From NCBI GenBank assembly GCA_036518955.1, contig DATDMG010000298.1, positions 1 to 17,057 on the forward strand: a stretch of 17,057 bases of DNA, written 5' to 3'. This document shows, in pieces, positions 6,182-13,231 of the stretch (positions are counted from its first letter, which is position 1; each line of letters begins with the position of its first letter). The notes beneath the pieces were generated by a model, which saw only the letters and a list, made by a program, of their open reading frames with translations, ran no database searches and was not told the DNA's origin. The stretch comes from DATDMG01 sp036518955. Lineage in GTDB: Bacteria > Actinomycetota > Actinomycetes > Actinomycetales > Kineosporiaceae. A program made the translations under genes and the position numbers.

Positions 6182-7141
6182 GTGGCCGACCGCATCCCAG
6201 CCCCCGACGACCCCCTGGACGCGTACTCACGAGTAGTGACGGGCGTTGCGGAGCGGCTCATCCCGCGCGTGGCTGCGCTCGAGACTCGCCGGCGTGTGCG
6301 CGGCGGCGAGGCGCACGGCGCCGGATCCGGCGTGGTCTTCACCGAGGATGGCTTCCTGCTGACGAATGCGCACGTCGTCCATGGCGCGCAGGGTGGCGTC
6401 GCAGCCTTCGCGGACGGCGTCACCGCTCCTTTCCGGGTGATCGGCAGCGACCCGCTCTCCGATCTGGCGGTGATCCGGGCCGACGGGCCGACCCCGAGTC
6501 CGGTTACCCTCGGTGAGGCATCACGGCTCAAGGTGGGCCAACTGGTCGTCGCCGTCGGTAACCCCCTGGGCCTGGCGGGCAGCGTCACCGCCGGAGTCGT
6601 CAGTGCCCTCGGCCGGTCCCTGCCGACGCGCAGCGGGAGCGCCGTCCGGGTCATCGAGGACGTGATCCAGACGGATGCCGCACTCAACCCGGGCAACTCC
6701 GGCGGCGCGCTCGCGGATTCGTCCGGGCACGTCGTCGGAGTCAACACCGCCGTCGCGGGCAGCGGCCTCGGCCTCGCCGTGCCGGTGAACGACACCACCC
6801 GCCGGATCATCGCCACCCTGCTGGCCGACGGCCGGGTCCGACGCGCCTACCTCGGCCTGGTCAGTGCTCCGGCACCGCTACCTCCGGCGCTCGCCGAGCG
6901 GGTGGGCCGGCGGGACGGGCTCCGCCTGGTCGACGTCGTGCCGGGCAGCCCGGCGGCCCGGGCCGGGCTCTTCGCCGGCGATGTCCTGCTGACCGTGGGT
7001 GGTGTCCCGGTGCGGTCGGCGCACAGCCTGCAGCGGTTGATGTTCGCCGACGCCATCGACCGGGACCTGGCGATCACCGTTTGGCGGCGCGGCGCCATGG
7101 TCGACGTCATCGCCCGGCCGAGCGAGCTCGTGGCCGGGTGA
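6182..7141 (+). CDS. HtrA/DegP-like S1C serine protease with PDZ domain
   Basis: This is a trypsin-fold protease of the HtrA type, likely acting on damaged or specific proteins. The 319-residue protein shows the complete triad: His64 in TNAHVV, Asp94 in SDLAVI, and Ser173 in NPGNSGGAL. One PDZ domain follows (about 223-312), with the peptide-binding loop YLGL and the GLFAGDVLLTVGGVPV segment typical of HtrA PDZ domains. GTG 6182 is chosen because AGGGAGG (6171-6177) lies four bases before it. The N-terminus (ADRIPAPDDPLDAYSRVV) shows no signal peptide or membrane helix, unlike the membrane-anchored actinobacterial HtrA proteins, so a cytoplasmic location is suggested. An upstream extension exists but lacks family features. 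The stop codon sits in a 16-bp tandem duplication. The neighbour on the right faces it on the other strand. Confidence 0.9.
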   Translation: MADRIPAPDDPLDAYSRVVTGVAERLIPRVAALETRRRVRGGEAHGAGSGVVFTEDGFLLTNAHVVHGAQGGVAAFADGVTAPFRVIGSDPLSDLAVIRADGPTPSPVTLGEASRLKVGQLVVAVGNPLGLAGSVTAGVVSALGRSLPTRSGSAVRVIEDVIQTDAALNPGNSGGALADSSGHVVGVNTAVAGSGLGLAVPVNDTTRRIIATLLADGRVRRAYLGLVSAPAPLPPALAERVGRRDGLRLVDVVPGSPAARAGLFAGDVLLTVGGVPVRSAHSLQRLMFADAIDRDLAITVWRRGAMVDVIARPSELVAG

Positions 7142-7156
7142 GCTCGTGGCCGGGTG
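7125..7156 (+). repeat. 16-bp tandem duplication over the HtrA stop codon
   Basis: AGCTCGTGGCCGGGTG occurs at 7125-7140 and again at 7141-7156, exact and adjacent. The TGA stop (7139-7141) is formed at the junction of the two copies. With only one copy the frame would run on past 7156 as GWAGNRGG and beyond, so the duplication itself creates the present end of the protein. Confidence 0.9.
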
Positions 7157-7198
7157 GGCGGGGAACCGAGGAGGGATCGTGGTCGGGGCGGCAGGTCG

Positions 7199-8500
7199 TC
7201 AGTCCCGCCCGGCACGTCGGGCGAGCTTGTCCTCGGCCGCGGCGAGGTCGGCCAGCCGGGTGGCGTGCTCGACGTCTGCCGCCGGCGGGGAGGCCGCGGC
7301 TCCCAGGGACGCCGACAGCGGGTGGCCGTGGATCGGAGGTTGTCGTGCCATCCGCTCCCGGACCGCGGCCGGCAGGTGCTCGAGGTCGGCCTCCACGCCC
7401 GGCATCACCATCAGGATCCCGAACTCGTCGCCGCCCAGCCGGGCGACGATCGAGCCGGCGGGAGCACTGTCCAGGAGCACCTGTGCCATCGCCTGGATCA
7501 GCTCGTCGCCCGCCTCGTGCCCGAAGGAGTCGTTGATCCGCTTGAGGCCGTCCACGTCCGCGGTCAGCGCGACGGCCACCAGGCTGGGGTCGGACTCCAG
7601 CAGGTCGGTGGCCTCCGCGATCGCCTCCAGCCAGGCGCGCCGGTTCCGCAGGCCGGTCAGCGGGTCCACCAGCGCCTGCTCGCGGGCCGCGGTGAACGCC
7701 GTCCCGAGGGTCACCGCCTGGGCGAGTTGCTCGCTGCGGTCCCGGGCGAGCAGCCGGACGAGCCCGATCGGCGCGGCGAGCAGGGCGAGCCCGGCGAGCG
7801 AGCCGTGCGCGGCGATCACGACGCACAGACCGAACGGGGCGAGCAGCGCGTCGACCGCGAACGTCCAGCGCAGCGGCGCGACCAACCGGGAGGGCGGTAC
7901 GCCCAACGCGGAGCAGCGGAGCATGGCCGACGCGGCGTCGGCCATGAACTGGGCCAGCAGGGCGAGCAGGTAGACCGGCCAGGACCCGAGGCGGGGGGCC
8001 CCGACCGGGAGGGCGGCCAGCACCGCGACCGGGCCGAGGCAGTGCCAGCCGGAGATCAACCGGGTCTGCAGCTGGTGCCACCGGGTGCCGGACTCCTGGA
8101 CGCCGGTTCCACCCAGCTGCAGGGCGACCAGGACGGCGAGCGGAACCAGCGCCAGCGGGGCGGTCAGCAACAGCCCGACGAGGACCGGCTCGGTCGGGAC
8201 CGTGCTCCCGCCTGCGGCGACGAACTCGGTCCGGTGAGCCGCCGCGTACAGGGCCACCAGAGCCAGCAGGAGCACGGCCTCTCCGGCGGTCGGCAGGTGC
8301 CCACGTGCCGCGCAGGCCGCCGCCGCCGCCGCGTACCCGAGGCCCATCACGGCGGCGGAGATCCGGTCCGCGCGGGTTCGGGAGGCCACCCGCTCGCGGG
8401 CCTCGACGATGTCCTGGACGGTCGACAGCGCGCTCGCCAGGTCGCCGCTCGGTGCCTCGCCCGCCATCTCGTTCACCACCGCCCCGATCCGCTCGTCCAT
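7199..8500 (-). CDS. Membrane-bound GGDEF protein (probable diguanylate cyclase)
   Basis: This protein probably makes cyclic di-GMP from two GTP at the membrane. The 433-residue protein has an N-terminal half (about 45-260) with several hydrophobic helices (for example AVLLLALVALYAAA and LGSWPVYLLALLAQFM). This half should be the sensor, and I see no named sensor domain in it. The GGDEF domain starts at D279 in DPLTGLRNRRAW. It has the metal and substrate segment ADVDGLKRINDSFGHEAGDE and an intact active-site GGDEF at 356-360 (RLGGDEFGIL). The inhibitory RxxD site expected five residues before GGDEF is absent (PAGS there), so product inhibition at that site is unlikely. There is no EAL domain. 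The start ATG at 8500 lacks a clear ribosome site; Met12 is an alternative. It converges on the HtrA-like gene. Confidence 0.88.
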   Translation of the reverse strand: MDERIGAVVNEMAGEAPSGDLASALSTVQDIVEARERVASRTRADRISAAVMGLGYAAAAAACAARGHLPTAGEAVLLLALVALYAAAHRTEFVAAGGSTVPTEPVLVGLLLTAPLALVPLAVLVALQLGGTGVQESGTRWHQLQTRLISGWHCLGPVAVLAALPVGAPRLGSWPVYLLALLAQFMADAASAMLRCSALGVPPSRLVAPLRWTFAVDALLAPFGLCVVIAAHGSLAGLALLAAPIGLVRLLARDRSEQLAQAVTLGTAFTAAREQALVDPLTGLRNRRAWLEAIAEATDLLESDPSLVAVALTADVDGLKRINDSFGHEAGDELIQAMAQVLLDSAPAGSIVARLGGDEFGILMVMPGVEADLEHLPAAVRERMARQPPIHGHPLSASLGAAASPPAADVEHATRLADLAAAEDKLARRAGRD

Positions 8501-8563
8501 CTGGTAGTCGTCACGTCCGCCGTTCGGCCTGAGGGCCGATGCCGCGCGGGAACGCCGGACGGG

Positions 8564-9187
8564 TCACAGCGAGCGCCACGGGTCGATCTCGACGTCGTCG
8601 ATCTGCCAGGTCGCCCCCGTTCCGACCTGGGTGAAGGAGATCGTCACGGTCTGCTGGCCGGACGCGTCGCGAATGTCCGGAAGCATGATCCGATCGGAGA
8701 GCCTCCAGCCGTTCGCGCCGCCGCCGATCGAGTAGGTGTTGTCGGCGACGTTCACGCCGCTGGTCACGTGGATGGTGACCAGAAGGCCCGACGTGGTCGA
8801 TGACGGCGCCTTGTAGAAGACCCGCATCGCGTCCTCGGCGGTGGCGATGCACATCGAGGGTCCGGCCGCCGAACCCGCGGCGGCCAGCTGCAGGGAGTAC
8901 GCGTTGCCGGCGGAGAGCACCTTCCACGGCTCGTTCCCGGAGACGACCCGGGCGTTCTTGAGCGTCCAGCCGCTGGTCCCGCTCTCGAAGGTGCCGCCGG
9001 GCTCGGTGAAGTAGCTGTTCCCGTCGTTCCAGGCCGTGAAGGGTGTCGTGGTGGTGCGGCTCGTGCACGGGACCGTGGCGGCCCGAGCGGGGGTGGTGGC
9101 GGTGGCCAGCGTCAGGATCGGGACCAGGACGGTCGCACCCAGCCCTGCGAGCAGGGTCCGGGCCCAGCGCGTCGGCATGTTGCCCAT
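8564..9187 (-). CDS. Small secreted protein, unknown function
   Basis: This is an exported protein of 207 residues. It has a classic Sec signal: positive MGNMPTRWAR, a hydrophobic core LLAGLGATVLVPILTL, and a cleavage site ARA|A after residue 36. The mature part (about 170 residues) is rich in Ser, Thr, Gly and aromatic residues and looks all-beta, for instance GTSGWTLKNARVVSG, GLLVTIHVTSGVNV and ATWQIDDVEIDPW at the end. The last motif resembles the end of jelly-roll carbohydrate-binding domains, but this is only a resemblance. Two Cys remain in the mature form (VPCTS and SMCIA) and may pair. The start is ATG 9187, with GAGGAG six bases before it. Upstream in-frame codons to 9859 are only an open frame over the neighbour. 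A sugar-binding or surface role is possible; I cannot name the family. Confidence 0.8.
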   Translation of the reverse strand: MGNMPTRWARTLLAGLGATVLVPILTLATATTPARAATVPCTSRTTTTPFTAWNDGNSYFTEPGGTFESGTSGWTLKNARVVSGNEPWKVLSAGNAYSLQLAAAGSAAGPSMCIATAEDAMRVFYKAPSSTTSGLLVTIHVTSGVNVADNTYSIGGGANGWRLSDRIMLPDIRDASGQQTVTISFTQVGTGATWQIDDVEIDPWRSL

Positions 9188-9217
9188 CGTGAGCTCCTCA
9201 AGCATCCGATCTGCCGT

Positions 9218-9235
9218 GCGGGCGGTCCTGCCCGC
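9218..9235 (-). other. Hairpin in the leader of the secreted protein gene
   Basis: GCGGGC (9218-9223) pairs with GCCCGC (9230-9235) around six bases, about 30 bp upstream of the start codon on the minus-strand message. It may affect mRNA stability or translation; no direct evidence. Confidence 0.25.
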
Positions 9236-9362
9236 TGGACCATCGTGATTTCTCAGCGTGAGCACAGCTAGCTTTCCGTAGCCGGTTCGCTCCGCTGCCG
9301 CACGGAACCACCCGGATGGACCAGCGACGCCCGCGCCGCGTGACCACCGCGCCGGCCGCGGG

Positions 9363-9384
9363 CCTGCCGTGCGCCTGCCGTGCG
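9363..9384 (+). repeat. 11-bp tandem duplication just past the GMC gene
   Basis: CCTGCCGTGCG occurs twice, at 9363-9373 and 9374-9384, ending ten bases from the stop of the minus-strand oxidoreductase. Next to it, CCGCG (9347-9351) and CGCGG (9357-9361) form a short GC hairpin that could end the oxidoreductase transcript. Confidence 0.7.
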
Positions 9385-9393
9385 CCGCGCGGC

Positions 9394-11295
9394 CTACGTC
9401 GGGCGGGCTTCCTTCGCGCCGGCGAGCCGGTTCGTCGCCGTGGCGCTCGCCGGCGTCCCGGTCCGGCCGTGGGTCCGACCGACCGGCTTCCGGCGCACCA
9501 CCGGGACCGCGGGCCGGCGGGGATCCACCAGGACCGTCCGGTACGGCTCGCCGGCCGCCGGGCGAGGGTCGGGGTCCCCACGGTTCGGCCATGCCGCGAA
9601 CGCCCGCTCCGCCTGGGCGGTGATCGTCAGGGACGGGTTCACGCCCAGGTTCGCCGACAGGGTCGAACCGTCCACGATGGTCAACCCCGGGTAGCCGTAG
9701 ACGCGGTGGTACGGGTCCACCACGCCACGCTCCGGGGACGACCCGATCACGCATCCGCCGATGAAGTGCGCGGTCATCGGGATGTCGAACAGGTCCGTGA
9801 TCGGGGCACCGGTGGCCGTGCGCTGTCCGGTGCGCTCGGACAGAACCCGCGCGATGCATCGGATCGCGGCGTGCCCGACCGGGATCCAGGTCGGGTTCGG
9901 CGAGCCCTCGTCCTGGGACGACGTCAGCTTCCAGCCCGGCAGCAGCCTGCGGCGGCGGGCCCGGATCTTGATCGAGTTGTCGAGGTGCTGCATCACCAGG
10001 CCGATGATCGTCCGCTCCGAGAACCGCCGCGCAGGTGGGGGCGCGAAGAACCGGAGCAGCCCGGGCCGGTGGACCGTCTCGCGCAGGACGGTCCGCTTGC
10101 GCCCGCCGCGTCGGCCGTCCGCGCGCCCGTCCGCCAACAGCAGCACCAACAGTCCCATCACGTTCGACCTGCGGCCGTACCGGACGTTCTCGATGTGCGT
10201 GTGCTCGTCAGGGTGGAAGGACGTGGTGATCGCCAGGCCCTTGGTCAGGTCGACGTCCGGGACGCCCTCGGTCATCGCGCCGAGCAGCGCCTCCGAGTTC
10301 GTCCGGGTCTTGTCGCCGAGCCGGTCCGACAGCCGGGGCAGCACCCCGGTGGCCTTGAGCCGGTGCAGCAGCGACTGGGTGCCCCAGGTCCCGGCCGCGA
10401 GCACCACCTGGCGCGCGCGGACTGCGCGCACGTCCGGGTGCAGCCACGCACCGGTGCGCCGGGTCGTCACCTGCCACCCGGCGGCTGGGTCGGCGGCGTC
10501 CAGCGGGCGGACGTCGACGACCGTGCGCAGCGGCTCGATCCGCACTCCCAGCCGTTCGGCCAGTGCGAGGTAGTTCTTGGTCAGCGTGTTCTTGGCTCCC
10601 ACCCGGCAGCCGACCATGCAGTTGCCGCACTCGGTGCATCCGGTCCGTTCCGGGCCGACGCCGCCGAAGTACGGGTCGGGCACGGTGACGCCGGGTTCCC
10701 GGGCGCCGTCCCGGCCGAAGAAGACGCCGACGGGAGTCCGGCGCACGGTGTGCTCGACGCCGAGTTCGCGGGCGGCCTGGCGCATGATCTCCTCGACCGG
10801 GCCTTCGCAGGGATTCTCGTCGACGACACCGAGCATCCGCTGGGCGCGGGCGTAGTGCGGCGCGAGCTCGGTGGCCCAGTCGGTGATGTCGCTCCACTGC
10901 GGGTCGGCGAAGAACGGGCCCGGCGGCGGCACGTAGAGCGTGTTGGCGTAGACCAGGGATCCGCCGCCCACGCCGGCGCCCGCCAGCACCAGGACGTCGT
11001 CGAGCAGGTGGATCCGCTGAATGCCGAGGCACCCCAGCCGCGGCGCCCACAGGTACCTGCGCAGGCGCCACGAGGTGCGGGCGAAGTCGGAGTCGGCGAA
11101 CCGGCGCCCGGCCTCCAGGACCAGGACGTCGTACCCCTTCTCGGCCAGCCGCAGGGCGGCCACGCTGCCCCCGAACCCCGACCCGACGACGACGACGTCG
11201 TGCTCGAAACCGCCATCCCCGCCGCGGTCCCTGCTGCCACGATTGCTCCCGCTGCTGCCGCCGTGGTGGGCGGCGGAGCCGGTGCCTACGTTCAT
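9394..11295 (-). CDS. FAD-dependent GMC oxidoreductase, ChoD/cholesterol-oxidase-like
   Basis: This enzyme probably oxidises an alcohol, perhaps a sterol or another lipid, using bound FAD. The 633-residue protein has the FAD dinucleotide motif GSGFGG at 38-43 within HDVVVVGSGFGGSVAALRLA, then VLVLEAG. Next come LAGAGVGGGSLVYANTLYVP and ARQVVLAAGTWGTQSLL. The GMC C-terminus contains H510 (TAHFIGGCVIG) and N553 (LGVNPSLTITAQAERA), the usual catalytic His/Asn positions. A four-cysteine cluster, C220-x2-C223-x2-C226-x3-C230 (GCTECGNCMVGC, then AKNTL), is characteristic of the ChoD-type subgroup as I recall it and looks like a ferredoxin-type metal motif. The 30-residue Gly/Ser head and the Arg/Pro-rich tail look disordered; no signal peptide is seen. 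ATG 11295 has no strong ribosome site. It is divergent from the MerR gene and probably regulated by it. The substrate is unknown. Confidence 0.85.
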   Translation of the reverse strand: MNVGTGSAAHHGGSSGSNRGSRDRGGDGGFEHDVVVVGSGFGGSVAALRLAEKGYDVLVLEAGRRFADSDFARTSWRLRRYLWAPRLGCLGIQRIHLLDDVLVLAGAGVGGGSLVYANTLYVPPPGPFFADPQWSDITDWATELAPHYARAQRMLGVVDENPCEGPVEEIMRQAARELGVEHTVRRTPVGVFFGRDGAREPGVTVPDPYFGGVGPERTGCTECGNCMVGCRVGAKNTLTKNYLALAERLGVRIEPLRTVVDVRPLDAADPAAGWQVTTRRTGAWLHPDVRAVRARQVVLAAGTWGTQSLLHRLKATGVLPRLSDRLGDKTRTNSEALLGAMTEGVPDVDLTKGLAITTSFHPDEHTHIENVRYGRRSNVMGLLVLLLADGRADGRRGGRKRTVLRETVHRPGLLRFFAPPPARRFSERTIIGLVMQHLDNSIKIRARRRRLLPGWKLTSSQDEGSPNPTWIPVGHAAIRCIARVLSERTGQRTATGAPITDLFDIPMTAHFIGGCVIGSSPERGVVDPYHRVYGYPGLTIVDGSTLSANLGVNPSLTITAQAERAFAAWPNRGDPDPRPAAGEPYRTVLVDPRRPAVPVVRRKPVGRTHGRTGTPASATATNRLAGAKEARPT

Positions 11296-11301
11296 CTGCC
11301 C

Positions 11302-11336
11302 ACGATAACTGTGCCAGTCGCCATTGTGCCAATGGC
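11302..11336 (-). promoter_or_regulatory. Twin dyads and probable promoter of the GMC gene
   Basis: Two related dyads lie just upstream of the GMC start: ACTGTGCCAGT at 11308-11318 and ATTGTGCCAAT at 11323-11333. The second is extended to the perfect GCCATTG-TGC-CAATGGC (11320-11336). On the minus strand TTGGCA (11332-11327) can serve as the -35 box. TATCGT (11307-11302), 19 bp downstream, or GTTATC at 17 bp, can serve as the -10. Dyads inside a long spacer are the hallmark of MerR-activated promoters, and a MerR gene is divergent next door. The assignment is inference from symmetry and position. Confidence 0.5.
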
Positions 11337-11399
11337 TGTTGGTGGTCTATGGTCCTCCTCAGCCCGCTCCGCACCGCGGAGGACGGGCCGGGCTCATGG

Positions 11400-11442
11400 A
11401 CGGATCGGTGCCTCGCCGGGCGGGGTGGAGGCACCGATCCGT
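11400..11442. promoter_or_regulatory. Perfect 15-bp inverted repeat before the MerR gene
   Basis: ACGGATCGGTGCCTC (11400-11414) is exactly complementary to GAGGCACCGATCCGT (11428-11442) with a 13-nt spacer. It lies in the divergent GMC/MerR gap, about 85 bp before the MerR start, so it is not at any gene end. It could be an operator for a dimeric regulator or an RNA stem in the merR leader (attenuator). There is no T-tract after it. Confidence 0.6.
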
Positions 11443-11527
11443 TCCTGGGTCTGGCCGGCCCTAAGCTGGTGCGGCCTGCTGGCCCTCCTGGGCCCGTGCG
11501 GGTCGCATGGGTGGCGGGAGGCGGGTC

Positions 11528-12250
11528 GTGGCGGAATACAGGATCGACGAGCTGGCCGTCGCGGCCGGCACGTCGGTCCGGAATGTGCGCGTCTACCAGG
11601 AGCGGGGGCTGTTGCCGCCGCCGCGCCGGGTGGGGCGAACGGGCGTCTACTCCGACGCCCATCTCGCCCGCCTGCGGCTGATCCGGCTGCTCCTGCAGCG
11701 CGGGTACACGTTCGCGACGATCGGGGAGCTGATCGAGGCGTGGTCGGCCGGGCAGGGCATCGCGGACCTGCTCGGGTTGGACGACGCCATCGCGGCTCCC
11801 TGGTCGGACGAGACGCCGGAGGTGCGTGACGAGGCGAGCCTGCTCGCGATCTTCGGCGACTCCGTGTCGGGCGAGCTGGACCGCGCGGCCAGGCTCGGCT
11901 TCCTCGAGCGGCGAGGTCACGAGATCGTCGCACCGAGCCCCCGGCTGCTCGAGGCGGGGGCGCAACTCGTCGCGGCCGGCGTGCCGATGCAGGCCGTGCT
12001 CGACCTCGCCGAGGGCCTGAAGGCTCACCTGGAGGAGGTCGCGCGTGAACTCTTCGGCGTGTTCGGTGCCTACGTCGCGCACGAGGGCCGGCCTGCGGCC
12101 GACGTCGCCGAGTCCTTGATGCGCCTGCGGCCGTTCGCTCGCCAGACGGTCGACGCCCTCCTGTCGATGGCGCTGGACAAGGAGTCGGAACGGCTTCTGG
12201 AGCGGCGGGCCGAACGGTCCCGTCGCCCCCGCTCCGGTCACACGGCGTGA
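11528..12250 (+). CDS. MerR-family transcriptional regulator
   Basis: This is a DNA-binding regulator of 240 residues. The N-terminal winged helix-turn-helix (about 1-70) shows YRIDELAVAAGTSVRNVRVY, QERGLLPPPRRVGRTGVYS and HLARLRLIRLLLQRGYTFAT, the standard MerR layout. The long C-terminal half (about 95-235) is helical, has no Cys, and resembles no metal-binding MerR, so an organic ligand or protein partner is more likely. GTG 11528 has GGGAG (11516-11520) seven bases upstream. GTG/ATG codons slightly upstream are in frame, but the family start fits 11528. It is divergent from the GMC oxidoreductase and probably controls it through the dyads at 11308-11336. Self-control is also possible through the inverted repeat at 11400-11442. 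Confidence 0.9.
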   Translation: MAEYRIDELAVAAGTSVRNVRVYQERGLLPPPRRVGRTGVYSDAHLARLRLIRLLLQRGYTFATIGELIEAWSAGQGIADLLGLDDAIAAPWSDETPEVRDEASLLAIFGDSVSGELDRAARLGFLERRGHEIVAPSPRLLEAGAQLVAAGVPMQAVLDLAEGLKAHLEEVARELFGVFGAYVAHEGRPAADVAESLMRLRPFARQTVDALLSMALDKESERLLERRAERSRRPRSGHTA

Positions 12251-12321
12251 CATTCTGCGGAGATTGCGTGAAGATTAACGCGATCTCGTCGCGGTGAGTG
12301 AAGGGTTTCGGCGGAAAGGCC

Positions 12322-12350
12322 CACTATTACCGGCGAGTAACCCTATAGTG
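12322..12350 (+). promoter_or_regulatory. Probable promoter/operator of the DUF6230 gene
   Basis: In an otherwise GC-rich gap, TTACCGGCGAGTAA (12327-12340) is an imperfect dyad with TTAC/GTAA arms and a central GC. CACTAT (12322-12327) and ATAGTG (12345-12350) form a second, outer inverted pair. TATAGT at 12344-12349 is a good -10 hexamer about 105 bp before the DUF6230 start. A repressor bound to the TTAC-N6-GTAA site would block this promoter. The factor is unknown; TetR-type regulators often use such sites. Confidence 0.4.
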
Positions 12351-12452
12351 AGTTAGCCCGGCTGTGAATGGTCATCGACCTGTCCCACACCCCGCCGCCC
12401 CGCCGTCATCGCGGGGCTCCAGCCCCGTAGGAGGAGTAGGAAGGGACTGCTC

Positions 12453-13052
12453 ATGGAGTCTTACCCGGCGGTGGCCGGCCGGATTGCCTGGCGGCGGTAC
12501 GCCATGATCTTCGCACCAGCGATCGCGCTCGCGGCAGTGATCGTCCTGCTCTCCGGGAAGGGCGCGCTCGCGGCGTCCTTCGCGATCTCCGGAGCGCCGT
12601 TCAAGCTGTCCGCGGACACCTTGGACGGCACCGGGTTCGTCTCGTACACCTCCGTCGACACCGGCGCGGACGGCAAGCACCACGCGGTGACGCCGTCCGG
12701 GTTCGCGACGGCGAAGCTGACCAACCTGTGCCAGTCCGTGGTGTCCCCGACGCCGTTCGGGCCCGTCACCATGCGGCTGACCGCGGGCAAGACGGAGCCG
12801 GTCCAGGCGACGAACCTGGTGGCGGACTTCGACCAGCTGAGCGGAGACATCCAGTTCACCGGTTACAGCAACGGGGTGGATGCCGCCGAGGTCAGCGGCC
12901 CGGCCACCGGCGAGAAGGGTGGCTGGGCGCAGCAGGCCAAGGCGATCCACATCGACAAGTTGCGCCAGCACAGCCTCGCCACCACGGCGGCTACGTTCAT
13001 CCTGACCGGATTGAACATCGACGTCTCCTTCGGCACCAACGAGTGCTACTGA
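12453..13052 (+). CDS. DUF6230 family membrane-anchored protein
   Basis: This is a protein of unknown function, 199 residues, of a family common in Streptomyces and relatives; members were formerly often labelled cholesterol esterase, without good support. A positively charged start (GRIAWRRYAM) precedes one hydrophobic helix at about 17-35 (MIFAPAIALAAVIVLLSG). Then comes KGALAASFAISG, a likely signal-peptidase region, and the hallmark FKLSADTLDGTGFVSYTSVD. The remainder looks beta-rich (TNLVADFDQLSGDIQFTGYS, ATFILTGLNIDVSFG) and has Cys in NLCQSV and at the penultimate position (NECY), able to form a disulphide outside. A purine tract AGGAAGGG (12438-12445) is the ribosome site. It is followed by the DUF6114 gene on the same strand after 222 bp. 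The stop codon lies in a 23-bp tandem duplication. Confidence 0.8.
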   Translation: MESYPAVAGRIAWRRYAMIFAPAIALAAVIVLLSGKGALAASFAISGAPFKLSADTLDGTGFVSYTSVDTGADGKHHAVTPSGFATAKLTNLCQSVVSPTPFGPVTMRLTAGKTEPVQATNLVADFDQLSGDIQFTGYSNGVDAAEVSGPATGEKGGWAQQAKAIHIDKLRQHSLATTAATFILTGLNIDVSFGTNECY

Positions 13053-13076
13053 ACGGCACCAACGAGTGCTACTGAA
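13031..13076 (+). repeat. 23-bp tandem duplication over the DUF6230 stop codon
   Basis: CGGCACCAACGAGTGCTACTGAA occurs at 13031-13053 and 13054-13076, exact and adjacent, followed by CGG of a possible third unit. Each copy encodes GTNECY plus the TGA stop, though the second copy is shifted by one reading position relative to the first. The DUF6230 protein ends in the first copy. Confidence 0.95.
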
Positions 13077-13123
13077 CGGCGCGGGATCACTGGCCCTCAT
13101 CCGCCAGGTCCCGGCACAGCCGG

Positions 13124-13166
13124 CCGGGTACGGCCGCGGCCCCTCGAGGGCCCGGCCGTAGCCCGG
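13124..13166 (+). terminator. Long nested stem-loop between DUF6230 and DUF6114 genes
   Basis: CCGGGTACGGCCG (13124-13136) pairs with CGGCCGTAGCCCGG (13153-13166) with one bulged base. Inside it, GGCCC (13138-13142) pairs with GGGCC (13148-13152). This is a very stable stem without a T-tract, about 70 bp past the DUF6230 stop. It may end or attenuate the upstream message and so separate expression of the two genes. Confidence 0.5.
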
Positions 13167-13231
13167 AGAGCTCGACCCTGATCCACCCACATTCCTCGCG
13201 GACGCGCGGCTCCGCCGGGGCCCGTGCGCGA

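Noticed and set aside
5617..6816. Minus-strand open frame of 399 codons across the proline-rich and HtrA genes
   Set aside because: It antisenses two supported genes and has no family features.
7154..8803. Plus-strand open frame of 549 codons opposite the GGDEF gene
   Set aside because: No recognisable motifs, and the opposite strand encodes a complete GGDEF domain.
9188..9859. N-terminal extension of the secreted protein
   Set aside because: The signal peptide begins at ATG 9187 with a good ribosome site; the upstream part overlaps the GMC gene and is low-complexity.
9316..11829. Very long plus-strand open frame (837 codons) opposite the GMC oxidoreductase
   Set aside because: Its translation is low-complexity Arg/Pro/Gly/Ala sequence with no family pattern, whereas the minus strand reads a full GMC enzyme. 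It is a shadow frame typical of GC-rich DNA.
10208..12253. Minus-strand open frame of 681 codons across GMC and MerR genes
   Set aside because: It crosses the divergent promoter region and antisenses the clear MerR gene, with compositionally biased translation. Shadow.
12453..13052. Cholesterol esterase
   Set aside because: DUF6230 proteins have carried this label, but no esterase motif (such as GxSxG with a His/Asp triad) is visible in this sequence.
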